DNA of 64,000 nt from Chloroflexota bacterium. GTDB lineage: Bacteria > Chloroflexota > Dehalococcoidia > UBA2247 > RBG-13-53-26. A program made the position numbers and the translations under genes. Where the stretch lies: positions 1 through 64,000 of the forward strand of contig PUNJ01000037.1 in NCBI GenBank assembly GCA_003551705.1, written 5' to 3'. The notes beneath the pieces are model-generated. The model ran no database searches and was not told the DNA's origin. It worked only from the letters and a program-made list of their open reading frames with translations. This document shows positions 10,831 through 20,026 of the stretch, one piece after another (position 1 is the first letter of the stretch; each line of letters begins with the position of its first letter).

Positions 10831-12060
10831 ATGACTATTAATCCGCTATCAGAGAAGGGCAGGCCAATTGAACAGCAAGTTAGCGCCTGGCCCAAAGTGA
10901 ATGTTACCCCCTACAATAAGCGAGAAATTCACCCCTACACGAGGTCCCGGATCATCCTGATGAACGGGATCGAAGTTGAGGCCGTAATATTCAAGCATCA
11001 AGCGGCCAGACACACCAGTGACTTGGACATCAAAAGGGTTATTGCCCTAAGCCGGCACATAGAACAGCAACAGCAGAAGATGATCAACTGGCTGGTGCCT
11101 CACGATGAGACCAGCCTCGAGGTTACCATTGGCTACGAGCAGGTAGCGGTGGACCTCACTGCCTATCTGGCGAGAACGGAACCGGACCCAAACGTGAAAG
11201 CCGCACTCGACTTTGCTCTGCTGGAGGACTTTGACCATCTTTACCGCTATGCCAATTTGATGGAGATGACCGAAGGAAGGCAGGCTGAGGCTAACGTCCG
11301 TGAATTGACCGAGATTATGCCTGGAAGGCCGACAGCGCTGGAGCACCGTCACCCCATGGACCTGATACGCATGCCCTATGATAATAAGACTGCAAACATA
11401 CTGACGAAGCTGCATGTACTGACCATCATCTCGGGCGAGCAACAGACCATGAATCTGTACATGAATATCGGTAATCGCGCAGAAAGCCCGCTGGCAAGGG
11501 GTCTCTACCTGGAGATTGGCCAGGTAGAAGAGCAGCATGTCAGTCATTATGAATCGCTTGCAGACCCTACTACGTCATGGTTTGAGATGTTGCTCCTCCA
11601 TGAATACAACGAGTGTTACATGTACTACTCATGCATGGAAACGGAAACAGACCCGCGGTTCAAGGATATGTGGCGAAGACACTTGGAGGATGAGATAACT
11701 CATCTTCACATTGCTGCCGAGTTGATGAAGAAACACGAAAAAAGAGACCCGGCAGACATCCTGCCGTCGCAATTTCCGGAACTAACCGTCTTTCAATCTA
11801 ATCGTGACTATGTGCGACAGATACTGGGCACGCAGATCGACTTGACCTCACACAAGACTGACTTTATGCCTGTACAAGAACTCCCGGAAGATGCCCTGTA
11901 TCCCAGTTTCCAGAAAACGGTTAACAGAGAAGGGGCTTTCAGCCAGCAGGTAATTGAGGAACATATAGGCCGTTTCGGGGCCGACTACCGGCATGAGATT
12001 GAAGGACCTCATCCCGACCGGAGGCTGCGTACTCGTGAAAAGGTAGCCATGCCCGTCTAG
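10831..12060 (+). CDS. Ferritin-like (di-iron four-helix) superfamily protein, possibly two bundles
   Basis: Helical, with a carboxylate/His pattern: SGEQQTMNLY, VEEQHVSHYE, LLHEYNECYMYY, HLEDEITHLH (ExxH repeated); an earlier LLEDFDHLYRY half-pattern. Confidence 0.6.
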   Translation: MTINPLSEKGRPIEQQVSAWPKVNVTPYNKREIHPYTRSRIILMNGIEVEAVIFKHQAARHTSDLDIKRVIALSRHIEQQQQKMINWLVPHDETSLEVTIGYEQVAVDLTAYLARTEPDPNVKAALDFALLEDFDHLYRYANLMEMTEGRQAEANVRELTEIMPGRPTALEHRHPMDLIRMPYDNKTANILTKLHVLTIISGEQQTMNLYMNIGNRAESPLARGLYLEIGQVEEQHVSHYESLADPTTSWFEMLLLHEYNECYMYYSCMETETDPRFKDMWRRHLEDEITHLHIAAELMKKHEKRDPADILPSQFPELTVFQSNRDYVRQILGTQIDLTSHKTDFMPVQELPEDALYPSFQKTVNREGAFSQQVIEEHIGRFGADYRHEIEGPHPDRRLRTREKVAMPV

Positions 12061-12103
12061 GCTTGAGACTTTGCGAAGCCGGCGCCTGGCCGGTCTGAAT
12101 CGG

Positions 12104-12140
12104 AACACCCTCTCCCGGAGTCAGGAGAGGGTGTTTCTTT
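12104..12140 (+). terminator. Rho-independent terminator after the ferritin-like gene
   Basis: aacaccctctcc-cggagtca-ggagagggtgtt followed by tcttt; 12-bp perfect stem, 8-nt loop. Confidence 0.85.
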
Positions 12141-12183
12141 GCCGTGTTTGGACACACGCAGACGAAATGCGTACTCGAGTGTA

Positions 12184-12212
12184 TTGACATTTGTCACCCC
12201 AGGCCTTATATA
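12184..12212 (+). promoter_or_regulatory. Sigma-70 type promoter upstream of the orphan SBP
   Basis: TTGACA (12184-12189), 17-bp spacer, TATATA (12207-12212). Confidence 0.7.
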
Positions 12213-12336
12213 TGGTGAAAACCATATAAGGGCCGTAATCTCGACAACTGGCACATAAACAATTTCCATGCACAGGAGGACCTATTCGAGAAGTCTGATG
12301 TGGACCTAAGAGAAATGAAATGAAAGGAGAGTTGAC

Positions 12337-13584
12337 ATGCCCCGAAGAGCTGCCAAGGTCATTGGCCTGATATTTATGGCCCTGACTCTAGTTGCGCTAC
12401 CTGTTGTGGTGGGATGTGGGGACGATGCTGATGCCGACGCCCGGGTGACCATCGGCTTCCTGGGAGACTTTACCGGACCCGGTGCCGAGACTTGCATTCG
12501 CGTTGATAAGGGTATGCGAGACTTTCTGCGACATGCGAAAGAGCATGACCCTATTCCTGGCGTTGACCTAAGGGTGATCACTTACGATAGCCGTCTCGAA
12601 TATTCCAGGGTTGTGCCTGGATATCTATGGCTGAAGGGCCAAGGTTCGGACATTATTCTCAATTTCAACGCAATGTATACCCCGATGTTGGTGGACAATC
12701 ACCAAAGGGACGGTCTCGCGTCTTTCTGTTTCAACGCCATGCAAAGTACCATGGGTGAAGACTACATGTACAGCTTCAGTGTTGACTACATAACTGAAGG
12801 TGAGGCATCCATAGAATGGTTGGTACGGGACTGGGAAGAAAACGGAGAAGACCGGCCCATGAAATTGGGCTACGTGGGTTTAAGGGGTATGGTTTCTGAT
12901 ACGGAAATTGGAAACGTTATGAAGAACCTTGCAGAGACCACCTACAAAGGGCAGGTGGAATTCAACTGGCAGTCCGCCCCCTTGGGGACCACAACCTGGT
13001 CCAACGAGATCAACAGACTGCGAGGCTCCGATGTCATCTTTCTTAACCTGGTCGGGCCTTCGCTGGCGAGCTTCCTGAATGAAGCCGTGGCCAGGGGATA
13101 TGAAGGAGGATACCTCGGTAGCACCATATCGCTGATGGGCTTCTGGAGCTTGGTCAGGGGATCTGTGCCGCTGGACAAGATCGATGGAATCAGGGCCATT
13201 CACGCTCAGATGCTGTGGACTGACGGCACGGAGTTTATGGATGATGTGGAACATTGTCTGCAAACTTACCGGGCCCCTGCTGAGGCAGCAAATTTGAAGA
13301 TGTGTACAAGCTATCCTTCGGGCTATCTATTTGCCTGGATGCTATATGAGACCGTCAAACTTGCAGCAGATAAGGTCGGGCCGGAAAATGTGGACAGCGA
13401 GGCCCTGAACCAGGCTCTGCAAGAGCTTGAGATGGATGTGGACGGCTGGGGCGAACCTTGGAAGGCATGCGAAGATACTAACGTCATGCACAGGACTTAC
13501 CGTATAATTGAATACGTGCACGATCAAGATGACTGGTTTGAAGTAGACGGCGGCGGCTGGTTCCTACCCGAAAACTTCAAGTAG
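12337..13584 (+). CDS. ABC-type branched-chain amino-acid-like substrate-binding lipoprotein (orphan)
   Basis: Lipobox-like ALPVVVGC; VTIGFLGDFTGPGAETCIRVDKGMRDF; NLVGPSLASFLNEAVARGYEGGYLG. No permease or ATPase gene nearby. Confidence 0.88.
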   Translation: MPRRAAKVIGLIFMALTLVALPVVVGCGDDADADARVTIGFLGDFTGPGAETCIRVDKGMRDFLRHAKEHDPIPGVDLRVITYDSRLEYSRVVPGYLWLKGQGSDIILNFNAMYTPMLVDNHQRDGLASFCFNAMQSTMGEDYMYSFSVDYITEGEASIEWLVRDWEENGEDRPMKLGYVGLRGMVSDTEIGNVMKNLAETTYKGQVEFNWQSAPLGTTTWSNEINRLRGSDVIFLNLVGPSLASFLNEAVARGYEGGYLGSTISLMGFWSLVRGSVPLDKIDGIRAIHAQMLWTDGTEFMDDVEHCLQTYRAPAEAANLKMCTSYPSGYLFAWMLYETVKLAADKVGPENVDSEALNQALQELEMDVDGWGEPWKACEDTNVMHRTYRIIEYVHDQDDWFEVDGGGWFLPENFK

Positions 13585-13629
13585 TGTAGCAAGTGTGAAG
13601 GTCTGAAATCAGGCCATGGTATGATTTAG

Positions 13630-13660
13630 CCGGAAGCCTCTGCCGGACAGGGGCTTCCGG
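13630..13660 (+). terminator. Hairpin/terminator between convergent genes
   Basis: ccggaagcctctg-ccgga-caggggcttccgg; 13-bp stem with one G-U pair, 5-nt loop; only a weak T tract (tcatt). Confidence 0.6.
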
Positions 13661-13725
13661 TCATTGCCATGCAATGCCGGCCAGTGGCAACGGTTGGTGG
13701 AAGAAGATTACTGCAACTGCGGAAA

Positions 13726-14538
13726 CTAGTCCCCTGCCTTCAAGGCCCTGGCCTTGAACCAGGTATAGAAATAGCTTCCATCAGGCGGAATTCCCGTTAG
13801 AGCGAGGTCTCCAATCCCCTGCCGCCACGTTTCGGGGTCGACCAGGCCCAAGTCCATTGCCCGGTCTTTGGCGGTCTCTACCATGGGTACCATAATCTTG
13901 TTGACCAAGCCGTCCAAGAGTTTGGGATCTCCGCCATCTGCGTAGATCCATCTTGGCGCAACATACTCAACGTGATAACCGGCCGTGTTCAACAGGGAGT
14001 AAAGCCGGCGGCCTATGAGAGGATCATGCCCTAGTTCAGCCTGGGCTTGGACCAGGCTTCTCCACACCTTAAGGGATGCCGGTGTTTCAGGGTGCCAGAA
14101 CGCTGAAGCATGGTCGCCTTCAATGACGGTCAGGGTGCCCCCCACTCTTAGGACCTTCTTCAGGGATGCCAGGGCCTGGATTGGGCTGTCTATGTGTTCC
14201 AGTACAAAACAAACGAAGACATGATCGAACTCACCGGCTGCAAACGGCAGGTTCAAGATGTCACATTCGAGGAAATGCACGTTAGTGAGGCCGTTCTCTC
14301 TTGCCAGTATCCGGGCCTTCGCAACCGAGTCAGCACAGAAGTCTATCGAAGTAATCTGAGTGCCGGGATTTCTTCTGGACAGCACGATAGTTTGGGCACC
14401 CACACCGCAACCTGCTTCGAGGACTCTGCTCCCGGGTGGATAAGCGGTACCTCCATGCAGGAGTTCTTCCAGGATGTATGACTGGTCGTGCAGCCTTTGG
14501 TTTTCACGCGTGGTATATCCATGGACATACTTGGTCAT
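13726..14538 (-). CDS. Class I SAM-dependent methyltransferase
   Basis: VLEAGCGVGAQTIVLSRRNP, FVCFVLEHIDSP, LKKVLRVGGTLTVIE. Confidence 0.9.
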   Translation of the reverse strand: MTKYVHGYTTRENQRLHDQSYILEELLHGGTAYPPGSRVLEAGCGVGAQTIVLSRRNPGTQITSIDFCADSVAKARILARENGLTNVHFLECDILNLPFAAGEFDHVFVCFVLEHIDSPIQALASLKKVLRVGGTLTVIEGDHASAFWHPETPASLKVWRSLVQAQAELGHDPLIGRRLYSLLNTAGYHVEYVAPRWIYADGGDPKLLDGLVNKIMVPMVETAKDRAMDLGLVDPETWRQGIGDLALTGIPPDGSYFYTWFKARALKAGD

Positions 14539-14581
14539 TTAAGCGAAGTCCCAGCAGGAAAGTTGCACGCTCATTTTGATT

Positions 14582-15067
14582 TCAAGGTTTGTTCCCATTG
14601 TATCGGCGAACGAATTGAGCAAATTCATGTGCCAGGGAGGTAAGGTCACTGAATAATGACAGGCCTGCTTCGCAGACGCCCCAGACCATCAGGTTGGGCC
14701 GGTGCAGATCGCTGCCCGGAAGTGGTTGAGCACGCATATCTGTGATCAATCCGAACAGCTTCTTGCTCTTGGCAAAGGCGTATCCTAATTCAACGCTGGT
14801 TCCACTGTCTACGTCCTGTCCATCCAGCATGGCCACAACTACGGCGGCTGAGTCTACGCTTGCCATATCCGCGTCGAAGACTTCATGACGCGATGAATCT
14901 CCATCTAACTCAGGCGTGTCTCGGTGAGGCAGGAAGAAGTCATTCACCGGGTCAAGTCCAGCGGCGACGGCCAGAGTTTCCACCATACTTTCCAAGAAGG
15001 CTTGTTCCGCCTTGGAGAACAAGGGGCCTGCAATATAGACCAGTTTGGACATAATACACAACCGCAA
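14582..15067 (-). CDS. Nucleoside 2-deoxyribosyltransferase-like protein
   Basis: VYIAGPLFSKAEQAF, FDADMASVDSAAVVVAMLDGQDVDSGTSVELGYAFAKSKKLFGL. Confidence 0.85.
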   Translation of the reverse strand: MRLCIMSKLVYIAGPLFSKAEQAFLESMVETLAVAAGLDPVNDFFLPHRDTPELDGDSSRHEVFDADMASVDSAAVVVAMLDGQDVDSGTSVELGYAFAKSKKLFGLITDMRAQPLPGSDLHRPNLMVWGVCEAGLSLFSDLTSLAHEFAQFVRRYNGNKP

Positions 15068-15347
15068 GCAGCGCTGAAGCCATTATACCGTGCAAAGGTC
15101 TGGTCGACCAATAAACAGAGAAGCAGCCTTTGTTTTGTTTAAGAACTTTTCCTACATCTGCGAGGCGAGTCAGGGCATGGCTTGGTATCTATTTGGTTAT
15201 GCGCATATGGCTGTGCCAGCATAACTACAATTCTTATCTTGAATAACTACGTTGTGGTATTCCAACGAAGATATTCGTCCGATAGGATATGCACTAGCAG
15301 TTGGGCAATAATCTACCCGGTATAGCCAATGAGCTAGCACGGAAGTT

Positions 15348-16781
15348 GTGCTTCTGGACCAGGATGTGAGGTGTGGAATGATTTCAAGCAGCATTAAGAA
15401 CGAAGAAGTCCTTGCATTGGATGAAGAGGTGGAGGCTCCCGACAGTGTTGAAGAGGCCGACGAACCAACAGAGAGCGATGGCAAGACGGGCTCAGAGACC
15501 CTTGACGACCTCGTTGGGCTCTATTTTGCCGAATCGGGACGGACTCCCCTACTCACTGCCGAGGAAGAAAAATGGCTCGGCATCCAGATTGAGGAAGGCA
15601 AGTATTTGGAGCAGCACGAACGGACATGGGGCGACCTTCACGGCATCCCCGCAGCAGGTGGTTACCTCGTAAGAAGCATAGCTGAAGACTTCTGCCGGGA
15701 ACCATCGCTCTTTGATGCCTTGTGTCGCGACATCGAGCTGTCTGCTCAGGAAAACATTATCAACAAGACCAGCGATCCGGCCTTTCGTCAGGCCATTGAT
15801 GGGCTGATCGATCCACAGATGTCAGGTCGTCTTGCCGAGATTACAGGTTTGAGCGAAGAGGATGCCGTCAACGCCCTGGTGAGATTATCCCTAGCCAGCC
15901 GGTTACTGCCGTGGAGTTTGCTCCCTGGAGCGGGCGAATGCAGGTGCGTAAGAGATTTCTCCGAATTGCTGCATACTGAAACCATGGACCAGGTATTGCA
16001 GAACACGGCTGGCGAGCTTTGGCTGCATTTCGATCGGGTCAGAGAACGAGCCCATCGGGCGTCCAACCATCTGGTTGAGGCAAACCTTCGTTTGGTCATC
16101 AGCATGGTCAAGAAAAGATACAGGTCCTATGGTGTCTCGTTTCTTGATCTCATCCAGGAAGGAAATATGGGGCTGATCCATGCAGTAAGTAAATTCGACC
16201 ATCGGCGGGGTTACAAATTCAGTACTTATGCCACTTGGTGGATACGCCAGTCGATAAATCGGGCCATAGCCCAGCAATCACGAGTAGTGAGATTGCCTGT
16301 ACACATGGCTGAGATCATGACCAAGCTGGCACGCGCTACACAGGTTTTGGGCCAGGAATTCGGTCGCCGGCCGACCACGGAAGAGCTTGCTTCGGAAATG
16401 GGAGTTCCATCCGATAAAGTGGACTGGGCCATGAAAGCCAGTATCGGCGAGCCCGTATCTCTTGAGACCATCGTCGGCAAGGACGGTGAGGGCAGCAAGC
16501 TGGAAGACCTTATTGAGGACAGGACAAGACTCTCGCCTGAAGATGAAGTGGCCGAAGCCACTCTAAGGGAAGTGGTCAGAAATGCTGTGTCGTCGCTGCC
16601 GCCCCGTGAATCCAAGATTATCGAACTCAGGTTCGGACTTGTTGACGGCCACAGTCGAACTCTTGAAGAGATAGGCGATGAGTTTGGCATAACGAGAGAG
16701 AGGGCACGGCAGATAGAGCGAGAGGCTCTCCGGAAATTGCGGCATCCCAGTCGTAGTCAGAGTCTGCGCACTTACCTGTAG
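15348..16781 (+). CDS. RNA polymerase sigma-70 family factor (RpoD/SigA-like)
   Basis: NLRLVISMVKKRY, FLDLIQEGNMGLIHAVSKFDHRRGYKFSTYATWWIRQSINRAI, VRLPVHM, region 4 EIGDEFGITRERARQIEREALRKLR. Confidence 0.95.
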   Translation: MLLDQDVRCGMISSSIKNEEVLALDEEVEAPDSVEEADEPTESDGKTGSETLDDLVGLYFAESGRTPLLTAEEEKWLGIQIEEGKYLEQHERTWGDLHGIPAAGGYLVRSIAEDFCREPSLFDALCRDIELSAQENIINKTSDPAFRQAIDGLIDPQMSGRLAEITGLSEEDAVNALVRLSLASRLLPWSLLPGAGECRCVRDFSELLHTETMDQVLQNTAGELWLHFDRVRERAHRASNHLVEANLRLVISMVKKRYRSYGVSFLDLIQEGNMGLIHAVSKFDHRRGYKFSTYATWWIRQSINRAIAQQSRVVRLPVHMAEIMTKLARATQVLGQEFGRRPTTEELASEMGVPSDKVDWAMKASIGEPVSLETIVGKDGEGSKLEDLIEDRTRLSPEDEVAEATLREVVRNAVSSLPPRESKIIELRFGLVDGHSRTLEEIGDEFGITRERARQIEREALRKLRHPSRSQSLRTYL

Positions 16782-16817
16782 CAAGTTCGTCTTGGCTGGC
16801 TATAGAAAGGAGGACGA

Positions 16818-17267
16818 TTGTTTGAGACCATAATGGTCTGTCTCGACGGATCCAAACTATCAGAACAAGTATTACCCTACGCAAGTGAAATAGCTGCCCG
16901 GTTTGGCAGTAAGATCGTACTCTTTCGGGGTATTACCTATTTGCCCGGGATAACGGTTGAAACGGAGACTGAGGGAACTGCCACAGCGATAGAAGCATCA
17001 AGGCATGAAGAAGAAGAAGCGAGGGAGGACCTGGCCCAGAAAGCTGCGCAGCTAGGCAAGCGAGGTCTCGAAGTGGAGGTAAGTACGGTGCGTGGAATTC
17101 CGGAGGAGGTTATCGTCGAGTTTGTCGAGACTATGTCTATCGACCTGATAGCGATGACCACTCACGGTCGTACCGGTGTCGGCCGGGCGTTCTATGGCAG
17201 TGTTGCCGACCATGTGGTGAGGAACGCGGCGCGGCCGGTGCTGATAATAAGACCCGTCAGCGCTTAG
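16818..17267 (+). CDS. Universal stress protein (UspA family)
   Basis: MVCLDGSKLSEQVLPYA...IAMTTHGRTGVGRAFYGSVADHVVRNAARPVLIIRP; TTG start with upstream SD. Confidence 0.93.
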   Translation: MFETIMVCLDGSKLSEQVLPYASEIAARFGSKIVLFRGITYLPGITVETETEGTATAIEASRHEEEEAREDLAQKAAQLGKRGLEVEVSTVRGIPEEVIVEFVETMSIDLIAMTTHGRTGVGRAFYGSVADHVVRNAARPVLIIRPVSA

Positions 17268-17418
17268 TATTTTCCAAGCTTCTTGCAGATAGCTCTTTTT
17301 ACGTGTCCAAATACCAATTCCACGGTATTTGTTGGCAGGCGCCGTTAGGCTACCATCCAATCATCCAAGTTATAGGCTTCCGCCGGAGCTAACGTGTTCA
17401 GTGGAAAGCGAGAGGTAT

Positions 17419-19812
17419 ATGCAAACAAGAGCAGCGAGCATTAAATGGTTCGAAAAACTGGCAGTAAAGGACGTGCCCGATGTCGGGGGCAAGAACGCAG
17501 CTCTGGGTGAGATGATTCGAAGCTTGAAAAACAAGGGCATCCAAGTGCCTGACGGCTTTGCCACCACGGCTAGTGCTTACAGAGAGTTCGTGGAGGCCAA
17601 CAACCTGAAATCGCGCATGGAAGCGCTTCTTGAGGACCTGGAGCGGGGCAAGCAGCAATTAGCTTCTGTAGGCAGAGCGATACGACAACTCTTCCTGCAG
17701 TCCGAATTTCCCCACGAGACAGCGGAAGAGATTCGCCGTGCGTACCGTGAGTTGAGCAGGCAGTATGATGTCGATGAGGTTAGTGTAGCTGTCAGAAGCA
17801 GTGCTACGGCGGAAGACTTGCCCGATGCAAGCTTCGCCGGACAGCAAGAGACCTATTTGAACGTGATGGGGGAACAAGAACTACTGGAGGCTTGTCGAAA
17901 ATGTTATGCCTCCCTCTTCACCGATCGAGCTATAGCGTATCGTACCGATAAGGGGTTTGATCACCTGGCGATTGCTCTGTCTGTCGGTGTCCAAAAAATG
18001 GTTCGCTCCGACATAGCCAGTTCCGGAGTGATATTCACCATAGACCCTGATACAGGCTTCCCTCGGGTCATTGTCATCAATTCCTCTTGGGGTTTGGGCG
18101 AAAGCGTAGTCCAGGGAGTTGTCAACCCTGATGAGTTCGTGGTCTTCAAACCATTGCTTGGCAACAGGAGCATTAAACCCATATTGGGCAAGACCTTGGG
18201 CACAAAGGAAACTAAGCTGATATATGCCGAAGCTGATGGTGCCAGGACGGTAAGAGTTGATACGCCGGAGCGGGAGAGCCTGGTCTTTTCTCTGGAAGAT
18301 GACGAGGTAATGCAGTTGAGCCAATGGGCCTTTGACATAGAGGAGCACTTCAGCAGGCCGATGGATATCGAGTGGACCAAGGACGGTGAAACTGGAGAGT
18401 TGTTTATAGTGCAGGCTCGGCCTGAGACTGTCCAGTCTCGCAAGGGTTTGACCTCTCTCAAGACCTACGCGTTGAAAGAACGCGGGACAATCCTGGTAGA
18501 GGGCTTGAGCATTGGCAGCGCCATCACCGCCGCGAAGGCCAATGTTATAGAGAATGTCAAGGAAATCAACCGCTTTCAGGATGGAGCGATCTTGGTGACC
18601 AAGATGACGGACCCTGACTGGGTCCCGATCATGAAACGTGCAGCGGGCATTATCACCGACTTGGGCGGGCGTACCTCTCATGCGGCCATCGTTAGCCGAG
18701 AACTGGGAATACCTGCCGTGGTGGGCACAGGTAATGCCGTCGAGGTTATTCAAGATGGTCAGGAAATAACCCTTTCGTGTGCTGAAGATGATGTAGGTCA
18801 TGTCTATGATGGGATTCTGCCCTATCAGGAAACAGACGTGGACCTGACAGACTTGCCGGAAACACGGACCAAGATAATGCTGAACATAGCCAGTCCGGCA
18901 GGAGCCTTTGGTTGGTGGCGCCTGCCTGCAGAAGGTATAGGTTTGGCCCGCATGGAGTTCATAATCAATAACATCATCAAAGTCCATCCAATGGCGCTTA
19001 TACGGTACCCTGACCTTAAGGACCGTGAAGCGGTGGAGGCGATTCGAGAGTTAAGCAAGAGCTATGAGGACAAGTCAGAGTATTTTGTGCACCTTCTTTC
19101 CGACGGCATAGCCAAGATCGCGGCTGCCCAATATCCATATCCAGTTATCGTTCGTATGAGTGATTTCAAGACCAATGAGTATGCAAATCTTATTGGCGGA
19201 GAGGAGTTCGAACCCAAAGAGGAAAACCCCATGCTGGGCTTCCGTGGGGCCTCTCGTTATTACAGCGATCTCTACAAGGAAGGCTTTGCCCTGGAATGCA
19301 GGGCAATAAAGAGGGCTCGTGAAGAGATCGGTCTTAGCAACATACTGATCATGATTCCTTTTTGCAGGTCACCGGAGGAGGCCGACAAGGTCTTTGAAGT
19401 CTTGGAAGAAAATGGTCTAAGAAAGGGTGATAAGGGTCTGGAAGTATACGTAATGGCAGAAGTCCCGTCTAATATAACACTGGCGGACCAGTTCGCGACC
19501 AAGTTTGACGGCCTTTCCATTGGTTCCAACGATCTTACACAGTTGGTACTGGGAGTGGACAGAGATTCAGCACAACTTGCCGGGCTTTTCGACGAAAATC
19601 ATGAAGCGATCAGAAGGACCGTCAGTCATTTGATAAAGGAAGCGCGCCGGTACGGGCGCAAGGTTGGGATATGCGGACAGGCACCCAGTGATTTCCCCGA
19701 GTTTGCGGTCTTCTTGGTGAAAGAAGGGATAGATTCCATCTCGTTGAATCCGGACACGGTAGTAAGTGCCAAACAACGCATAGCCCAGGCTGAAAAGGAA
19801 ATGGGTAGGTGA
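17419..19812 (+). CDS. ppsA: Phosphoenolpyruvate synthase
   Basis: VGGKNAALGEMI, VAVRSSATAEDLPDASFAGQQETYLNV, GGRTSHAAIVSRELGIPAVVGT, GSNDLTQLVLGVDRDS. ATG at 17419 fits the family N-terminus. Confidence 0.95.
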   Translation: MQTRAASIKWFEKLAVKDVPDVGGKNAALGEMIRSLKNKGIQVPDGFATTASAYREFVEANNLKSRMEALLEDLERGKQQLASVGRAIRQLFLQSEFPHETAEEIRRAYRELSRQYDVDEVSVAVRSSATAEDLPDASFAGQQETYLNVMGEQELLEACRKCYASLFTDRAIAYRTDKGFDHLAIALSVGVQKMVRSDIASSGVIFTIDPDTGFPRVIVINSSWGLGESVVQGVVNPDEFVVFKPLLGNRSIKPILGKTLGTKETKLIYAEADGARTVRVDTPERESLVFSLEDDEVMQLSQWAFDIEEHFSRPMDIEWTKDGETGELFIVQARPETVQSRKGLTSLKTYALKERGTILVEGLSIGSAITAAKANVIENVKEINRFQDGAILVTKMTDPDWVPIMKRAAGIITDLGGRTSHAAIVSRELGIPAVVGTGNAVEVIQDGQEITLSCAEDDVGHVYDGILPYQETDVDLTDLPETRTKIMLNIASPAGAFGWWRLPAEGIGLARMEFIINNIIKVHPMALIRYPDLKDREAVEAIRELSKSYEDKSEYFVHLLSDGIAKIAAAQYPYPVIVRMSDFKTNEYANLIGGEEFEPKEENPMLGFRGASRYYSDLYKEGFALECRAIKRAREEIGLSNILIMIPFCRSPEEADKVFEVLEENGLRKGDKGLEVYVMAEVPSNITLADQFATKFDGLSIGSNDLTQLVLGVDRDSAQLAGLFDENHEAIRRTVSHLIKEARRYGRKVGICGQAPSDFPEFAVFLVKEGIDSISLNPDTVVSAKQRIAQAEKEMGR

Positions 19813-19847
19813 TCAGACAGACATCCCCGGTGCAGGAGGAGGACAAA

Positions 19848-20000
19848 ATGGATATCCAGGTAAGTGGTTTTGTTGCAGGAATAATAAGTGTGGTCGTGGG
19901 CATCGTAGTCATAATCTGGCCCAGATTTCTGGCCATAATCGTTGGTCTATACCTCATCGTTATCGGCGGCCTTGCCATCTGGAATTCAATTGGGGACTAA
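19848..20000 (+). CDS. Small two-TM membrane protein (DUF3096-like)
   Basis: MDIQVSGFVAGIISVVVGIVVIIWPRFLAIIVGLYLIVIGGLAIWNSIGD; SD aggaggac. Confidence 0.75.
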   Translation: MDIQVSGFVAGIISVVVGIVVIIWPRFLAIIVGLYLIVIGGLAIWNSIGD

Positions 20001-20026
20001 GGGACTGAAGGGGGAATGTATCTGTC

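Noticed and set aside
17309-17330. aaatacc...ggtattt hairpin before ppsA as a riboswitch or attenuator
   Set aside because: Only 7 bp, AT-rich, no alternative pairing found.
17881-18987. 368-aa minus-strand ORF within ppsA
   Set aside because: Antisense to PEP synthase, which has unambiguous motifs throughout; composition typical of reverse-frame reading.
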